From NCBI GenBank assembly GCA_035541875.1, contig DATKML010000053.1:48676-112675 (forward strand): DNA of 64,000 nucleotides, read 5' to 3'. A program made the translations under genes and the position numbers. How positions within the stretch are numbered: the first letter of the stretch is position 1; each line of letters starts with the position of its first letter. A model generated the notes under the pieces. The model did no database searches, was not told where the DNA came from, and worked only from the letters and a program-made list of their open reading frames with translations. Below are positions 1 to 7,642 of this stretch, piece after piece. The stretch is from JAJPHI01 sp035541875 (GTDB lineage: Bacteria > Desulfobacterota > Binatia > Binatales > Binataceae).

Positions 1-2
1 AC

Positions 3-929
3 GGACTCGACGGCAAGCTCATCGCCGTTCCCGATGAGAAGAGCTTCTTCAATCTCGACAAGTCGAAGCTCGGACTCACGCCGATCGCGCTCGACGCCTG
101 GAAGGGCTTTATCTTTATCAACCTGAATCCCGAGCAGACCCTACGCGAATATCTGGGCGAGTTTGCGGACGCGATCGAGGACTATCCTTTCGCGGCCAAC
201 GGGGTGAACTGCTACGAATGGAGCACCGAGCTTAACTGCAATTGGAAGCTCCTGCGCGATGCTTTCAAAGAGGCCTATCACGTCGCGTTTCTCCATCGCC
301 GATCGCTGCGCGACTCCTACACCGGTCGCCAGAATCCTTTCGGCCACGCGCTCTATTTCAAGCTCTTCCCGCTCCATCAGCGATGGTCACTCGCGGCGAA
401 TCCGGCCTATCAGCCCTCCCCGCTTGAAGCGATGGCCTATCGCTATTCCTCGTTCGTGCTCAAGAACGATTTCGACAAGGAACCGCCCAAGGGCGCAAAC
501 CCGACCGGCGATCCCAACTGGGTGCTCGATATCAACGCGATCTTTCCGAGCTGCCTGATCGATACGCTCCAGAACGGTTACTTCACCTATAACTTCTGGC
601 CGATCGCCGTCGATCGGACCCTATGGGAAGTGCGGGTCTATTTCGGCGAGCCGCGTAATGCTGCGGAGCGGTTCAGCCAGGAGCATGCCCGACTCACTTT
701 CCGCGACGTAATCATGGAAGACGCCGCCACGATGGAGAACACGCAAGCAGTTCTCGCCTCGGGCGCGAAGACGCACTTCCAGTTCCAGGACGAGGAGTTG
801 CTGCTGCGTCACGATAACAAGGTGCTGGCGGACTATATCAAGGCGAAGAACGGCAAGGCTCAGACCAAATCGAAAGCCAAGTCGACCGGAAAGAGGAGCG
901 CGAGTCATGCCCAAAATGCGGCTGCCTGA
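3..929 (+). CDS. Rieske-type aromatic ring-hydroxylating oxygenase, large (alpha) subunit, C-terminal part
   Basis: The reading frame is open from the window edge to the stop at 927-929, so the start and the N-terminal Rieske [2Fe-2S] domain lie outside. What is visible is the catalytic domain of a Rieske non-heme iron oxygenase: NWKLLRDAFKEAYHVAFLH carries the H-x4-H iron ligands typical of the family, and a later FRDVIMEDAATMENTQ segment sits where the third, acidic ligand is normally found. The family inserts O2 into aromatic, sterol or other hydrophobic substrates using electrons from a separate reductase; the substrate cannot be told. The C-terminal tail is lysine-rich and low complexity. 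It overlaps the next gene by 23 bases, implying translational coupling. Confidence 0.85.
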   Translation, partial: GLDGKLIAVPDEKSFFNLDKSKLGLTPIALDAWKGFIFINLNPEQTLREYLGEFADAIEDYPFAANGVNCYEWSTELNCNWKLLRDAFKEAYHVAFLHRRSLRDSYTGRQNPFGHALYFKLFPLHQRWSLAANPAYQPSPLEAMAYRYSSFVLKNDFDKEPPKGANPTGDPNWVLDINAIFPSCLIDTLQNGYFTYNFWPIAVDRTLWEVRVYFGEPRNAAERFSQEHARLTFRDVIMEDAATMENTQAVLASGAKTHFQFQDEELLLRHDNKVLADYIKAKNGKAQTKSKAKSTGKRSASHAQNAAA

Positions 930-1239
930 TCAGTTCCGCGATCTTGAACCGCTCGCCGCCGGATGGTCACTCGCGACCGAGGCCGAGCGGCACGCCAAAC
1001 GGATGAACAGCACGATCGAGGAACTGCGCGCCTTCTACGATGCGCTGATGCCGCGAATCGAAGATGTGCTCGGTTATCTGAGCGAGTTTCAAGTCGGCTC
1101 GCTGACACCCGAGGGACGGAACCTGCTCCATCTGGCGTTTTCGCTGGCGGAGATCGGTCCCGCGGTCGAGTTGTACGGAATGCCCGAAGTACCCGACGGC
1201 TTCGACTCGCGCCGGTTTATCCCCGCCCCTGGACAGTAA
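907..1239 (+). CDS. Small companion protein of the Rieske oxygenase (unknown function)
   Basis: A 110-residue soluble protein whose ATG lies inside the end of the Rieske gene (23-base overlap), with a GAGGAG-like ribosome site at about 893-899. There is no signal peptide or membrane segment. It is predicted to be helical, with an acidic central part and a Pro-rich end (FIPAPGQ). I do not recognise a named domain. Because of the overlap it is probably made together with the oxygenase and may be a small accessory subunit or assembly factor, but that is inference from position only. Confidence 0.7.
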   Translation: MPKMRLPDQFRDLEPLAAGWSLATEAERHAKRMNSTIEELRAFYDALMPRIEDVLGYLSEFQVGSLTPEGRNLLHLAFSLAEIGPAVELYGMPEVPDGFDSRRFIPAPGQ

Positions 1240-1288
1240 TCGACGAACCGCGACACCTTCGCCCATCGCGACTGACTTCACCTCTCAT

Positions 1289-1320
1289 CTGCTCACACAT
1301 AATCTACTATGTGTGAGCAG
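1289..1320. repeat. Perfect 13-bp inverted repeat over a start codon
   Basis: Arms CTGCTCACACATA (1289-1301) and TATGTGTGAGCAG (1308-1320) are exact reverse complements around the six-base loop ATCTAC. The GTG start of the following (decayed) gene is at 1313, inside the right arm. There is no T-run after it, so it is not a standard terminator. It could be an operator or an mRNA hairpin hiding the start codon. Confidence 0.75.
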
Positions 1321-2488
1321 TTTGATTACGGCCTTCGCGTTTTGCTGCCTGATGCTCTCGGCGGTGGCCCGCGCCGCTGATAAACCGCGGCTCGATCTCG
1401 CGACCGCCGATTGGTCGGTAAACGCACCTCGCAGTCTTGTGGATGACCCACCCTCCGACAATGAGATCAAGGATTTCGCCGCGAAGATTAACGATGGTGT
1501 AGCTCCCGAAGGTGTGTGCTCCGCGGTATTCGCGGACCTTCGGGCACTCGGGCACGCTTTCATTGGTAATGGTTTCCGCTACTGGCCGTTCTTGCGCTCT
1601 TAAAGTCATAGACAAGAATGCTCACGGCTTCACCGCATACGCCATCGATCAAGCGCACGGAATCGATGGACCTGAAATCAAGGATTTAGAAGGCAATGGT
1701 CGATTGGAACTCGTCGTCGAGACCGAATTCACGCCCTTCGCAGGCTATGGAGACAACCCACTCGGCACCTGGCCGGTGATCTACACCTGGAACGGTAGCG
1801 GATACGTCGATGCGAGCAGTAATTACAAAGTTTCTTACGAACGACACTTGAGGGAGCTGAAGAAACAGATCGCCATCGCCGGAGCGGGATATCGTTCGGA
1901 ACCCGAGCGTCGGCAGCCAATCGTTCCTAAAGCGCCGAAGCTCGCCATTGCCGCAGGTGATTACTACGATTAGATTCCGGGATCACGCGCGTGGTCTTCA
2001 CCACCTCGTAGGTTATCACCTCAGCATCCGACATCGGCGCATTCCGGTGAGGATATAGGCTTGATATGCCTAAAAGCCGAAGCGGACAAAATTGAGCGAT
2101 TTATCGGTTTAGGGAATCAGGCCAGTTTGAATGACGCTAGTCGGTGGGCCGACAGCGACGACCCTAAGCTTCGCGACTTTGCCGTTGAAGTGTTGGCGGC
2201 TATCGGCACGTCTGAGGCGCAGGCTCGTCTGCAAAAACTAGGCGACGATTCGTTCAGGAGCATCGCTGAGAAGGCGAAGTATTCGTTGAAAATATTGGCC
2301 GCGGGAGGGAGCCACACGCGGTGGAACCTGAGGATATTCCGCTGTCTCAATTTCAAGACGCCAATGAGCGATCCGCCCTGAAAATGAGAGCGATGCCAAT
2401 CGCGCAACATGCGAGCGCGGCCCGCAAAACGCTTGGGATCGTGTTCGCGGCTGTGTTATTACAAGGCAGGATTTCGTACACTCAATAG
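1313..2488 (+). pseudogene. Frameshifted secreted FG-GAP-like / HEAT-repeat protein
   Basis: The pieces read as one broken gene. A GTG at 1313 starts a signal peptide (LITAFAFCCLMLSAVARAA). That frame reads on to FADLRALG, after which removing one G from the GGG at 1550-1552 restores GTLSLVMVSATG and an FG-GAP-like stretch ending WPVIYTWNGSGYVDAS; this frame stops at 1971-1973. The original frame then reads ITRVVFTT before an in-frame stop at 2009-2011. From about 2061 a HEAT-like segment (WADSDDPKLRDFAVEVLAAI) is open in the second frame. Near 2305-2309 the frame shifts again to EPHAVEPEDIPLSQF and runs to a stop at 2486-2488. At least three frame changes and one stop argue for decay rather than a single sequencing error. 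No function is assignable beyond an exported repeat protein. Confidence 0.6.
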
Positions 2489-2543
2489 CAAGGAACAAGA
2501 CGGCGGCGGCTTGAGGAAGCGCCGACCGACTGGAGGAAACTAG

Positions 2544-3728
2544 ATGGCAAGCCGTGGAATCAAGGATCGCGTCGCGATCGTCGGGATGGGCTGCACGAAG
2601 TTCGGCGAACATTGGGACAAGGGCGCCGACGACCTCATGATCGATGCGGCCTACGAGGCCTACAAGTCGGCGGGAATCGAGCCCAAGGACGTCGATGCGT
2701 ACTGGCTCGGCACGATGGGATCCGGCGTCTCCGGCTTGACCCTAAGCGAACCGCTCAAGATTCAATACAAGCCGGTTACCCGCGTCGAAAATATGTGCGC
2801 GACCGGTTCCGAATCGCTCCGCCAGGCGGCCTATGCGGTCGCGTCGGGCGCGTTCGATTGCGTGATGGCGATCGGCGTGGAAAAGCTGAAGGACTCGGGC
2901 TTCTCAGGACTCGTGGTGACCAATCCGCCGAACGACGGCACCCCGGCCAACATGACGCCGCCCGCCCTCTTCTCGTTGCTGGCGCCGGCCTACTTCAAGA
3001 AGTACGGCCTCGATCCCGAAAAGGGCCGCGACGTTCTCGCCCGTATCGCATGGAAGAACCACAAGAACGGCGCCAAGAACCCCAAGGCGCAGTTCCAGAA
3101 GGAAGTCTCGATGGAAGCGATCAAGGGCTCGGCCAAGATCGCGGATCCATTGTGCGTGATGGATTGCTCAGGCGTATCGGACGGCTCAGCCGCCGCGATC
3201 GTCGTGCGGGCCGAGGACGCGTACAAGTACACCAAGAATCCGATTTTCATCAAGGCGCTGTCGTTCGTTGCCGGACCAGCCGAAGGGCCGGTTTCGCAGG
3301 AATACGATTTCACGAGCTTCCCGGAAGTCGTGGCGACCGCCAAGGACGCATACGCGCAGGCGGGTATCACGAATCCGCGCGAGCAGATCAGCCTCGCCGA
3401 GGTTCATGACTGCTTCACGCCGACCGAGTTGGTGCTCTACGAGGATCTCGGATTCAGCAATCGCGGAACGGCTTGGCAGGACGTGCTCGAAGGCTTCTTC
3501 GATCTCGAAGGCAAACTGCCGGTCAATCCAGACGGCGGCCTGAAGTCGTTCGGCCATCCGATTGGCGCGTCGGGCCTCCGGATGATGTACGAGATGTGGT
3601 TGCAGCTCCGCGGCGAAGCTGGTCAGCGCCAGATCAATAATCCGAAGCTCGGCCTCACGCATAATCTGGGCGGACAACCCGGACGCTGCGTCAGCTTCGT
3701 ATCGGTGGTCGGCAGCCAGCTCGGATAA
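2544..3728 (+). CDS. Thiolase family protein (SCP2/SCP-x type acetyl-CoA acetyltransferase)
   Basis: A 394-residue thiolase that would cleave a 3-ketoacyl-CoA with CoA, the last step of a beta-oxidation-like pathway, in the cytoplasm. The nucleophilic cysteine is C85 in ENMCATGSE; a histidine in EVHDCFTPTEL (about 288) and the histidine in SFGHPIGASG (about 338) match the other active-site blocks, and the C-terminal NLGGQPGRC replaces the usual CxG loop, as in SCP2-type enzymes. Length is normal. The start is well supported by GGAGG seven bases before the ATG. It stands alone and is followed by a strong terminator, so it is probably monocistronic. Compare the Cys-less thiolase-like protein at 34673-35848. 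Confidence 0.9.
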   Translation: MASRGIKDRVAIVGMGCTKFGEHWDKGADDLMIDAAYEAYKSAGIEPKDVDAYWLGTMGSGVSGLTLSEPLKIQYKPVTRVENMCATGSESLRQAAYAVASGAFDCVMAIGVEKLKDSGFSGLVVTNPPNDGTPANMTPPALFSLLAPAYFKKYGLDPEKGRDVLARIAWKNHKNGAKNPKAQFQKEVSMEAIKGSAKIADPLCVMDCSGVSDGSAAAIVVRAEDAYKYTKNPIFIKALSFVAGPAEGPVSQEYDFTSFPEVVATAKDAYAQAGITNPREQISLAEVHDCFTPTELVLYEDLGFSNRGTAWQDVLEGFFDLEGKLPVNPDGGLKSFGHPIGASGLRMMYEMWLQLRGEAGQRQINNPKLGLTHNLGGQPGRCVSFVSVVGSQLG

Positions 3729-3786
3729 CTCGTCGCTACCATAGCCATCATACGGCTGCGGTAGTTCGATTTACCTGGCTTAACAC

Positions 3787-3818
3787 AACGGAGAGAGCGA
3801 CAACGCTCTCTCCGTTTT
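3787..3818 (+). terminator. Rho-independent terminator of the thiolase gene
   Basis: The stem AACGGAGAGAGC / GCTCTCTCCGTT (3787-3798 and 3805-3816) encloses the loop GACAAC and is followed by TTTTAATTTTATT. It lies about 60 bases after the thiolase stop. Confidence 0.9.
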
Positions 3819-3992
3819 AATTTTATTGCGCTTTTTATCTCTAATAACCCTATAAACAGGACAACAGTCCACTGGCATTCTCGATAACTTTCTTTAGAAG
3901 CTATTGTATCGGCAATAAGAGTTAACTAATCTCAATAGCATCCAAGTAGCCTTGGGGAATTGAATCTCGCAGATCGTCAGGGGGTGACGACT

Positions 3993-4208
3993 ATGAGACG
4001 AGTAGTGGCCTTGAAGACGGATAAGGGCAAGAAAGTTGTGATCCATCTCGATAACTGGGGTGGAGGAATCGATCGCCAGTTCCGTCGATGGATTCGTGAG
4101 CACGACGGATGGCGCTGTCTCGAAACAGGCGAGATGGGCCGTAAGACCAGTCTGTTCTTCGGTAACCTTTTCGGCCGACGTACCTTACCGCGAAGCCAAC
4201 CTGTATAA
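3993..4208 (+). CDS. Doubtful small protein, possibly frameshifted
   Basis: An ATG at 3993 with GGGGGTG nine bases upstream opens 71 codons beginning MRRVVALKTDKGKKVV. Near the end, a different frame reads YREANLYKPSGDLIHISRP and stops at 4249-4251, which looks more like a natural protein end, so a frame slip around 4160-4180 is possible. No family is recognised. It lies in a 580-base stretch between the thiolase and the gene at 4313 that otherwise holds only the thiolase terminator and AT-richer sequence. Confidence 0.3.
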   Translation: MRRVVALKTDKGKKVVIHLDNWGGGIDRQFRRWIREHDGWRCLETGEMGRKTSLFFGNLFGRRTLPRSQPV

Positions 4209-4312
4209 GCCAAGCGGCGACCTGATACATATCTCTCGCCCTGACTTCTGATCGCGTCCCAAGATCGATCGAACGCGGCTGTGCTAAGCTGCGGCCCGAG
4301 GGAGGTTTGGTC

Positions 4313-4966
4313 GTGAATCTCGACTCCGTCAGGGATCGCTTGGGGCAGCTATCGGACCGTGGCAAAGAGCTGGTCGCGGGCCGTTACAAATCCGAATACT
4401 CGAACCAGGAGCTGGTCGATCCGGCCGGTTTCCGCGAATGGCAAGTCGGATGCGTCGTCTTTCTGCGCGAAGCGCTGGGGGCCGAAAGCCCTTACGCCAA
4501 AGAATTCGAATTCAATTGTGATAGCCCCTTCCTGTCCGCGGTCGTGCGCGGACAGGCGATTCTGCGAGCGGCGCGCGAATATATCGAATTCGGGCCCGTC
4601 GCCAGAGTCGAGGAGCTGGTCGCCGCGGAGATCTTTTCCGATCTAATCGGGATGGCGGGACGACTGTTGCGCGAAGGCCGGATGAACGCAGCGGTGATCG
4701 TCGCGGCGGCGGTACTTGAAGACGTGATGCGCCGCAGCGCGCGCCATCGTCAGATCCCGATACGCGAGAACGTCGATACGCTCGTCGAGCTTAACGCGAA
4801 GATGATAGCGGGTGGAGCTTATCCGTCGGCGGTGCGCCAACGGATCGACGGCTGGGCAACTCTGCGAGCACGCGCCGAGGTCGAAACTTTCGAGGCGGAA
4901 GCTCAGTCAGATATCGAACGAATGATTCGTGGAGTGCAGGAGTTCGTTAACGACCATCTGTTCTGA
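4313..4966 (+). CDS. Hypothetical helical protein (weak HEPN/DUF4145-like pattern)
   Basis: The start is chosen as GTG 4313 because GGGAGG at 4299-4304 is eight bases upstream; a TTG at 4307 is too close to that site. The 217-residue product is acidic and almost entirely helical, with no signal peptide. The C-terminal half (AAVIVAAAVLEDVMRRSA, then a Leu-rich helix and DIERMIRGVQEFVNDHLF) follows the general layout of HEPN-like domains, where a helical pair is followed by a terminal helix ending in a short aromatic tail. The R-x4-6-H RNase motif is not evident (RARAEVETF at that place), so RNase activity is unlikely. This assignment is only a resemblance. Confidence 0.6.
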   Translation: MNLDSVRDRLGQLSDRGKELVAGRYKSEYSNQELVDPAGFREWQVGCVVFLREALGAESPYAKEFEFNCDSPFLSAVVRGQAILRAAREYIEFGPVARVEELVAAEIFSDLIGMAGRLLREGRMNAAVIVAAAVLEDVMRRSARHRQIPIRENVDTLVELNAKMIAGGAYPSAVRQRIDGWATLRARAEVETFEAEAQSDIERMIRGVQEFVNDHLF

Positions 4967-4998
4967 GGATGCGCCGCCTGGAGCGACAGCGCATCCTC
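4965..4998. terminator. Hairpin between convergent genes
   Basis: GAGGATGCGC (4965-4974) and GCGCATCCTC (4989-4998) form a perfect 10-bp stem with a 14-base loop. It begins inside the stop codon of the upstream gene and faces the end of the OmpA gene on the other strand. Neither side has a T-run, so it is at best a weak, shared terminator. Confidence 0.45.
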
Positions 4999-5014
4999 AA
5001 ATTCACGCGAGTAG

Positions 5015-5569
5015 TTAGTTACCCGAACCAGCGAGGGTTAGTTCCACGCGGCGGTTTTGCGCACGACCCTCGGCCGTGTCGTTGGGCGCGACCGGGTTCG
5101 CATCGCCGAAACCCTGGGCGGTAATCAGCGTCGGATTTACTCCCTGCGAGACGAGGAAGTTAGCAACGTTATCCGCACGCTTTTGCGACAGGATAAGGTT
5201 GGTCGTGATCCCCTGCCGTCGCAGCACCGGACCAATCGGTACGTTATCGGTATAGCCGTTCACGTTAATCCGCGTCTGCTGCATCGGGGCGAGAATCGGC
5301 GCCATCTTGGCAATCATCTGCATCGCGCCGACCGACATGTGCCAGTCTCCGGAGGGGAAGAGCAGCTCGTCGTTTACCGTCACTTTGATAGCATTCTGCA
5401 ACCGCTCGATGTGCATCTGCTGCGATTGAATCTGGGCCGACATCGTCTGGTTGAGGGCGTCATAGCGGGCCTGGAGAGCATCGTACTTTTGCTGCGACAC
5501 GCATCCAGCCAACGACACGACAGCGATAGCGGCTGCGGCAGCGGATCTGGTCGATTTGAAGCGGGACAT
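5015..5569 (-). CDS. OmpA-family peptidoglycan-binding lipoprotein
   Basis: A 184-residue envelope protein. A lipoprotein signal ends in LAGC (Cys 23), giving an outer-membrane lipid anchor. Residues about 28-62 are Gln/Ala-rich and likely coiled coil (QKYDALQARYDALNQ). The rest is an OmpA C-terminal domain: NVNGYTDNVPIG holds the Asp (108) and GRAQNRRVEL the Arg (173) that contact diaminopimelate in peptidoglycan. It therefore tethers the outer membrane to the cell wall, like Pal or motility/efflux-associated OmpA lipoproteins. It appears to be transcribed alone. Confidence 0.88.
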   Translation of the reverse strand: MSRFKSTRSAAAAAIAVVSLAGCVSQQKYDALQARYDALNQTMSAQIQSQQMHIERLQNAIKVTVNDELLFPSGDWHMSVGAMQMIAKMAPILAPMQQTRINVNGYTDNVPIGPVLRRQGITTNLILSQKRADNVANFLVSQGVNPTLITAQGFGDANPVAPNDTAEGRAQNRRVELTLAGSGN

Positions 5570-5705
5570 TTTCGGTGCTTTTCCTCACTGTCGCCGCAAA
5601 CTTTCAGGGGCGATGCGGCTGGATCGTTATACACTCCCACGCGGAGCCAACCAAGTAGCTAGCGCTATGCGTAAGTGGGTCGGATTCACCGACGGCATCA
5701 AAGAA

Positions 5706-5734
5706 AAGGGCGCAGCCAGGTGCCGCGCCCTTTG
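5706..5734 (-). terminator. Rho-independent terminator
   Basis: On the minus strand the stem AAAGGGCGC / GCGCCCTTT is followed by TTCTTTG. The 11-base loop is at 5715-5725. It lies 25 bases after the stop of the small secreted protein gene at 5759-6061. Confidence 0.75.
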
Positions 5735-5758
5735 CCAGTCGATCGTATTAGGTTGAAG

Positions 5759-6061
5759 TTAGAAAGTAGGAGCGGAAGGAACGATGGCGCTGCTCTGGCG
5801 AACGTCAAGTTTGCCCTGGAAGCAGGCATCGGGATCACCGACCACGCTGTGCTGCGAATAGAGGCTATCTGCCTTGCAGGACTTTTCAGGCTTGTGCTCA
5901 ACGGACGTGTTAAGCATCGGCGAGATAAGGCCGAGCATTGATTGCCCGTTGGTGACGGTGCCGGCGGACGGCGCAGCCTGGGTCGATTGAGCACGCGCCG
6001 GTGCGTACGCGAGCAGGAGTCCGCCTACTACGATAGCGGCAACCTTGGTTGAAACGGTCAT
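5759..6061 (-). CDS. Small secreted protein of unknown function
   Basis: A 100-residue protein with a clear Sec signal peptide (VAAIVVGGLLLAYAPARAQ, cut after about residue 24). The mature part has two cysteines (KSCKAD and DACFQG), which could form a disulfide in the periplasm. GAGGAGG lies about eight bases before the ATG, so the start is firm. It sits 150 bases downstream of the two-component regulator gene in the same orientation and has its own terminator. No family is recognised. Confidence 0.65.
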   Translation of the reverse strand: MTVSTKVAAIVVGGLLLAYAPARAQSTQAAPSAGTVTNGQSMLGLISPMLNTSVEHKPEKSCKADSLYSQHSVVGDPDACFQGKLDVRQSSAIVPSAPTF

Positions 6062-6210
6062 GTTACTGAACCTCCTCGTTACCCGTAGCGGTCCGTCTCA
6101 GGCCGTTTACGGCCGCGAGGGTACGTAGAGTACGATTTATGATTTCTTCGTACCAGTCAACCACCTTAAGTGTCGCCTTCGTGACTAAACGGCGGGCAGA
6201 TGGTGTTCGT

Positions 6211-7638
6211 CTAGGCTGAGGCCTCCAGCCCTTCGTGTTCCAACCGATACCGCGACATCTTGCGATAAAGGGTGGAGAGATGAATCCCGAGCATCTGGGC
6301 CGCGCGCACCTTGTCGCCTTTGACCTCCTGCAAAATCCGCCGCATGTGATCGCGCTCGAGTTCTTCAAGCGTAATACCGGTCTGGATAGTAGGGGTCGCG
6401 TCGGCGCCGGCGTTCATCTTTTCCGGCAGGTCGTGGCTATGAATAACGTCGGTTTCGGCAAGGATCGTTGCGCGCTCGACGGTATTTTCCAGTTCGCGCA
6501 CGTTGCCGGGCCACGAGTAGCCGATGATCAGGCGCATAGCGCCCTTCGAGAAGCGCATCGCGGGGCGCCCCAGCGCTTTTTCGTATTTGCGCAGAAAATG
6601 GTTGGCGAGCAACGGAATATCGTCCTTGCGATCGCGCAGTGCGGGCAACTGGATCCCGATAACGTTGATTCGATACAGCAGCTCTTCGCGAAAGCGTCCC
6701 TCGCGGCCTTCCTTCTCTAGATCCTTGTTGGTGGCGCAGATGACGCGCACGTCGAAGCTGGTCGGTTCATTTGAACCGAGCGGATAGCATTCGCGCTCTT
6801 GCAGGGCGCGCAGCAACTTCACTTGTAGCGCCAGAGGCATATCGCCGATTTCGTCGAAGAAGATAGTGCCTTTATCCGCAGCCTTGAGAAGGCCGATTTT
6901 GTCCTGCGATGCACCCGTAAAGGCGCCACGTTTGTAACCGAAGAGCTCACTTTCGAGGAGATTTTCGGGCAAGGCGCCGCAATTGATCGGCAGAAAGCGC
7001 TTGTTGGCGCGCTCGGATCCGAAGTGAATCGCGCGTGCCACCAACTCTTTACCGGTGCCGCTTTCACCGGTGATCAGAACGCTCGAATCCGTCCGCGCGA
7101 CCTTCTCCATCACGCGAAAGACGCGATTGATAGCGTCGCAGCTACCGATGATATTTTCGAAGCGATATTTCTCGCGTAGCTCGCGCCGCAAGAAGCGGTT
7201 CTCGTGAAACAGCGCCTTTTGGGCGAGAGCGTTGCGCACCACTGCTTTGAGATGATCGTTGGCGAAGGGCTTGGTGATGTAATCATAAGCGCCTTTGCGG
7301 AGTGCCTCGACGGCTGATTCCACACTGGCATAGGCGGTTACGATAATACCCATCACTTCGGGATCGAGATCGCGCATCCGTCCGAGCATATCGAGCCCGC
7401 TCGCTCCGCCGCCGAGATTTAAATCGAGAATCGCCAGATCGATCTTCTCGCGCTCAAAGGCCGCAAGTGCGGCGTCCGGTGCCGGGACCTCAACGACTTC
7501 GTAGCCCTCGCTACGGAGCAGCTGGACGATAATCGATCGCATCAACTGTTCGTCTTCGACGACCATGATGCGATAGGCAGGACGTTCCGGGCGCTGCCAT
7601 TCGGCAGCGCCATTGGTGCTGACTTCGCCGTTCATCAA
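6211..7638 (-). CDS. Sigma-54-dependent response regulator, NtrC family
   Basis: The 475-residue protein has the full NtrC architecture. The receiver domain (about 22-140) has the acidic pocket VVEDE, the phospho-acceptor D72 in ILDLNLGG, T101 and K123 (TKPF). The AAA+ domain (about 160-390) has Walker A GESGTGKE (191-198), the sigma-54 contact loop GAFTGA (238-243) and Walker B IFFDEIGD (259-266). The end is a Fis-type helix-turn-helix (VRAAQMLGIHLSTLYRKMSR). When phosphorylated it should drive open-complex formation by sigma-54 RNA polymerase. Its start follows the kinase stop by four bases, so the pair is one operon. Confidence 0.95.
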   Translation of the reverse strand: MMNGEVSTNGAAEWQRPERPAYRIMVVEDEQLMRSIIVQLLRSEGYEVVEVPAPDAALAAFEREKIDLAILDLNLGGGASGLDMLGRMRDLDPEVMGIIVTAYASVESAVEALRKGAYDYITKPFANDHLKAVVRNALAQKALFHENRFLRRELREKYRFENIIGSCDAINRVFRVMEKVARTDSSVLITGESGTGKELVARAIHFGSERANKRFLPINCGALPENLLESELFGYKRGAFTGASQDKIGLLKAADKGTIFFDEIGDMPLALQVKLLRALQERECYPLGSNEPTSFDVRVICATNKDLEKEGREGRFREELLYRINVIGIQLPALRDRKDDIPLLANHFLRKYEKALGRPAMRFSKGAMRLIIGYSWPGNVRELENTVERATILAETDVIHSHDLPEKMNAGADATPTIQTGITLEELERDHMRRILQEVKGDKVRAAQMLGIHLSTLYRKMSRYRLEHEGLEASA

Positions 7639-7642
7639 GAAA

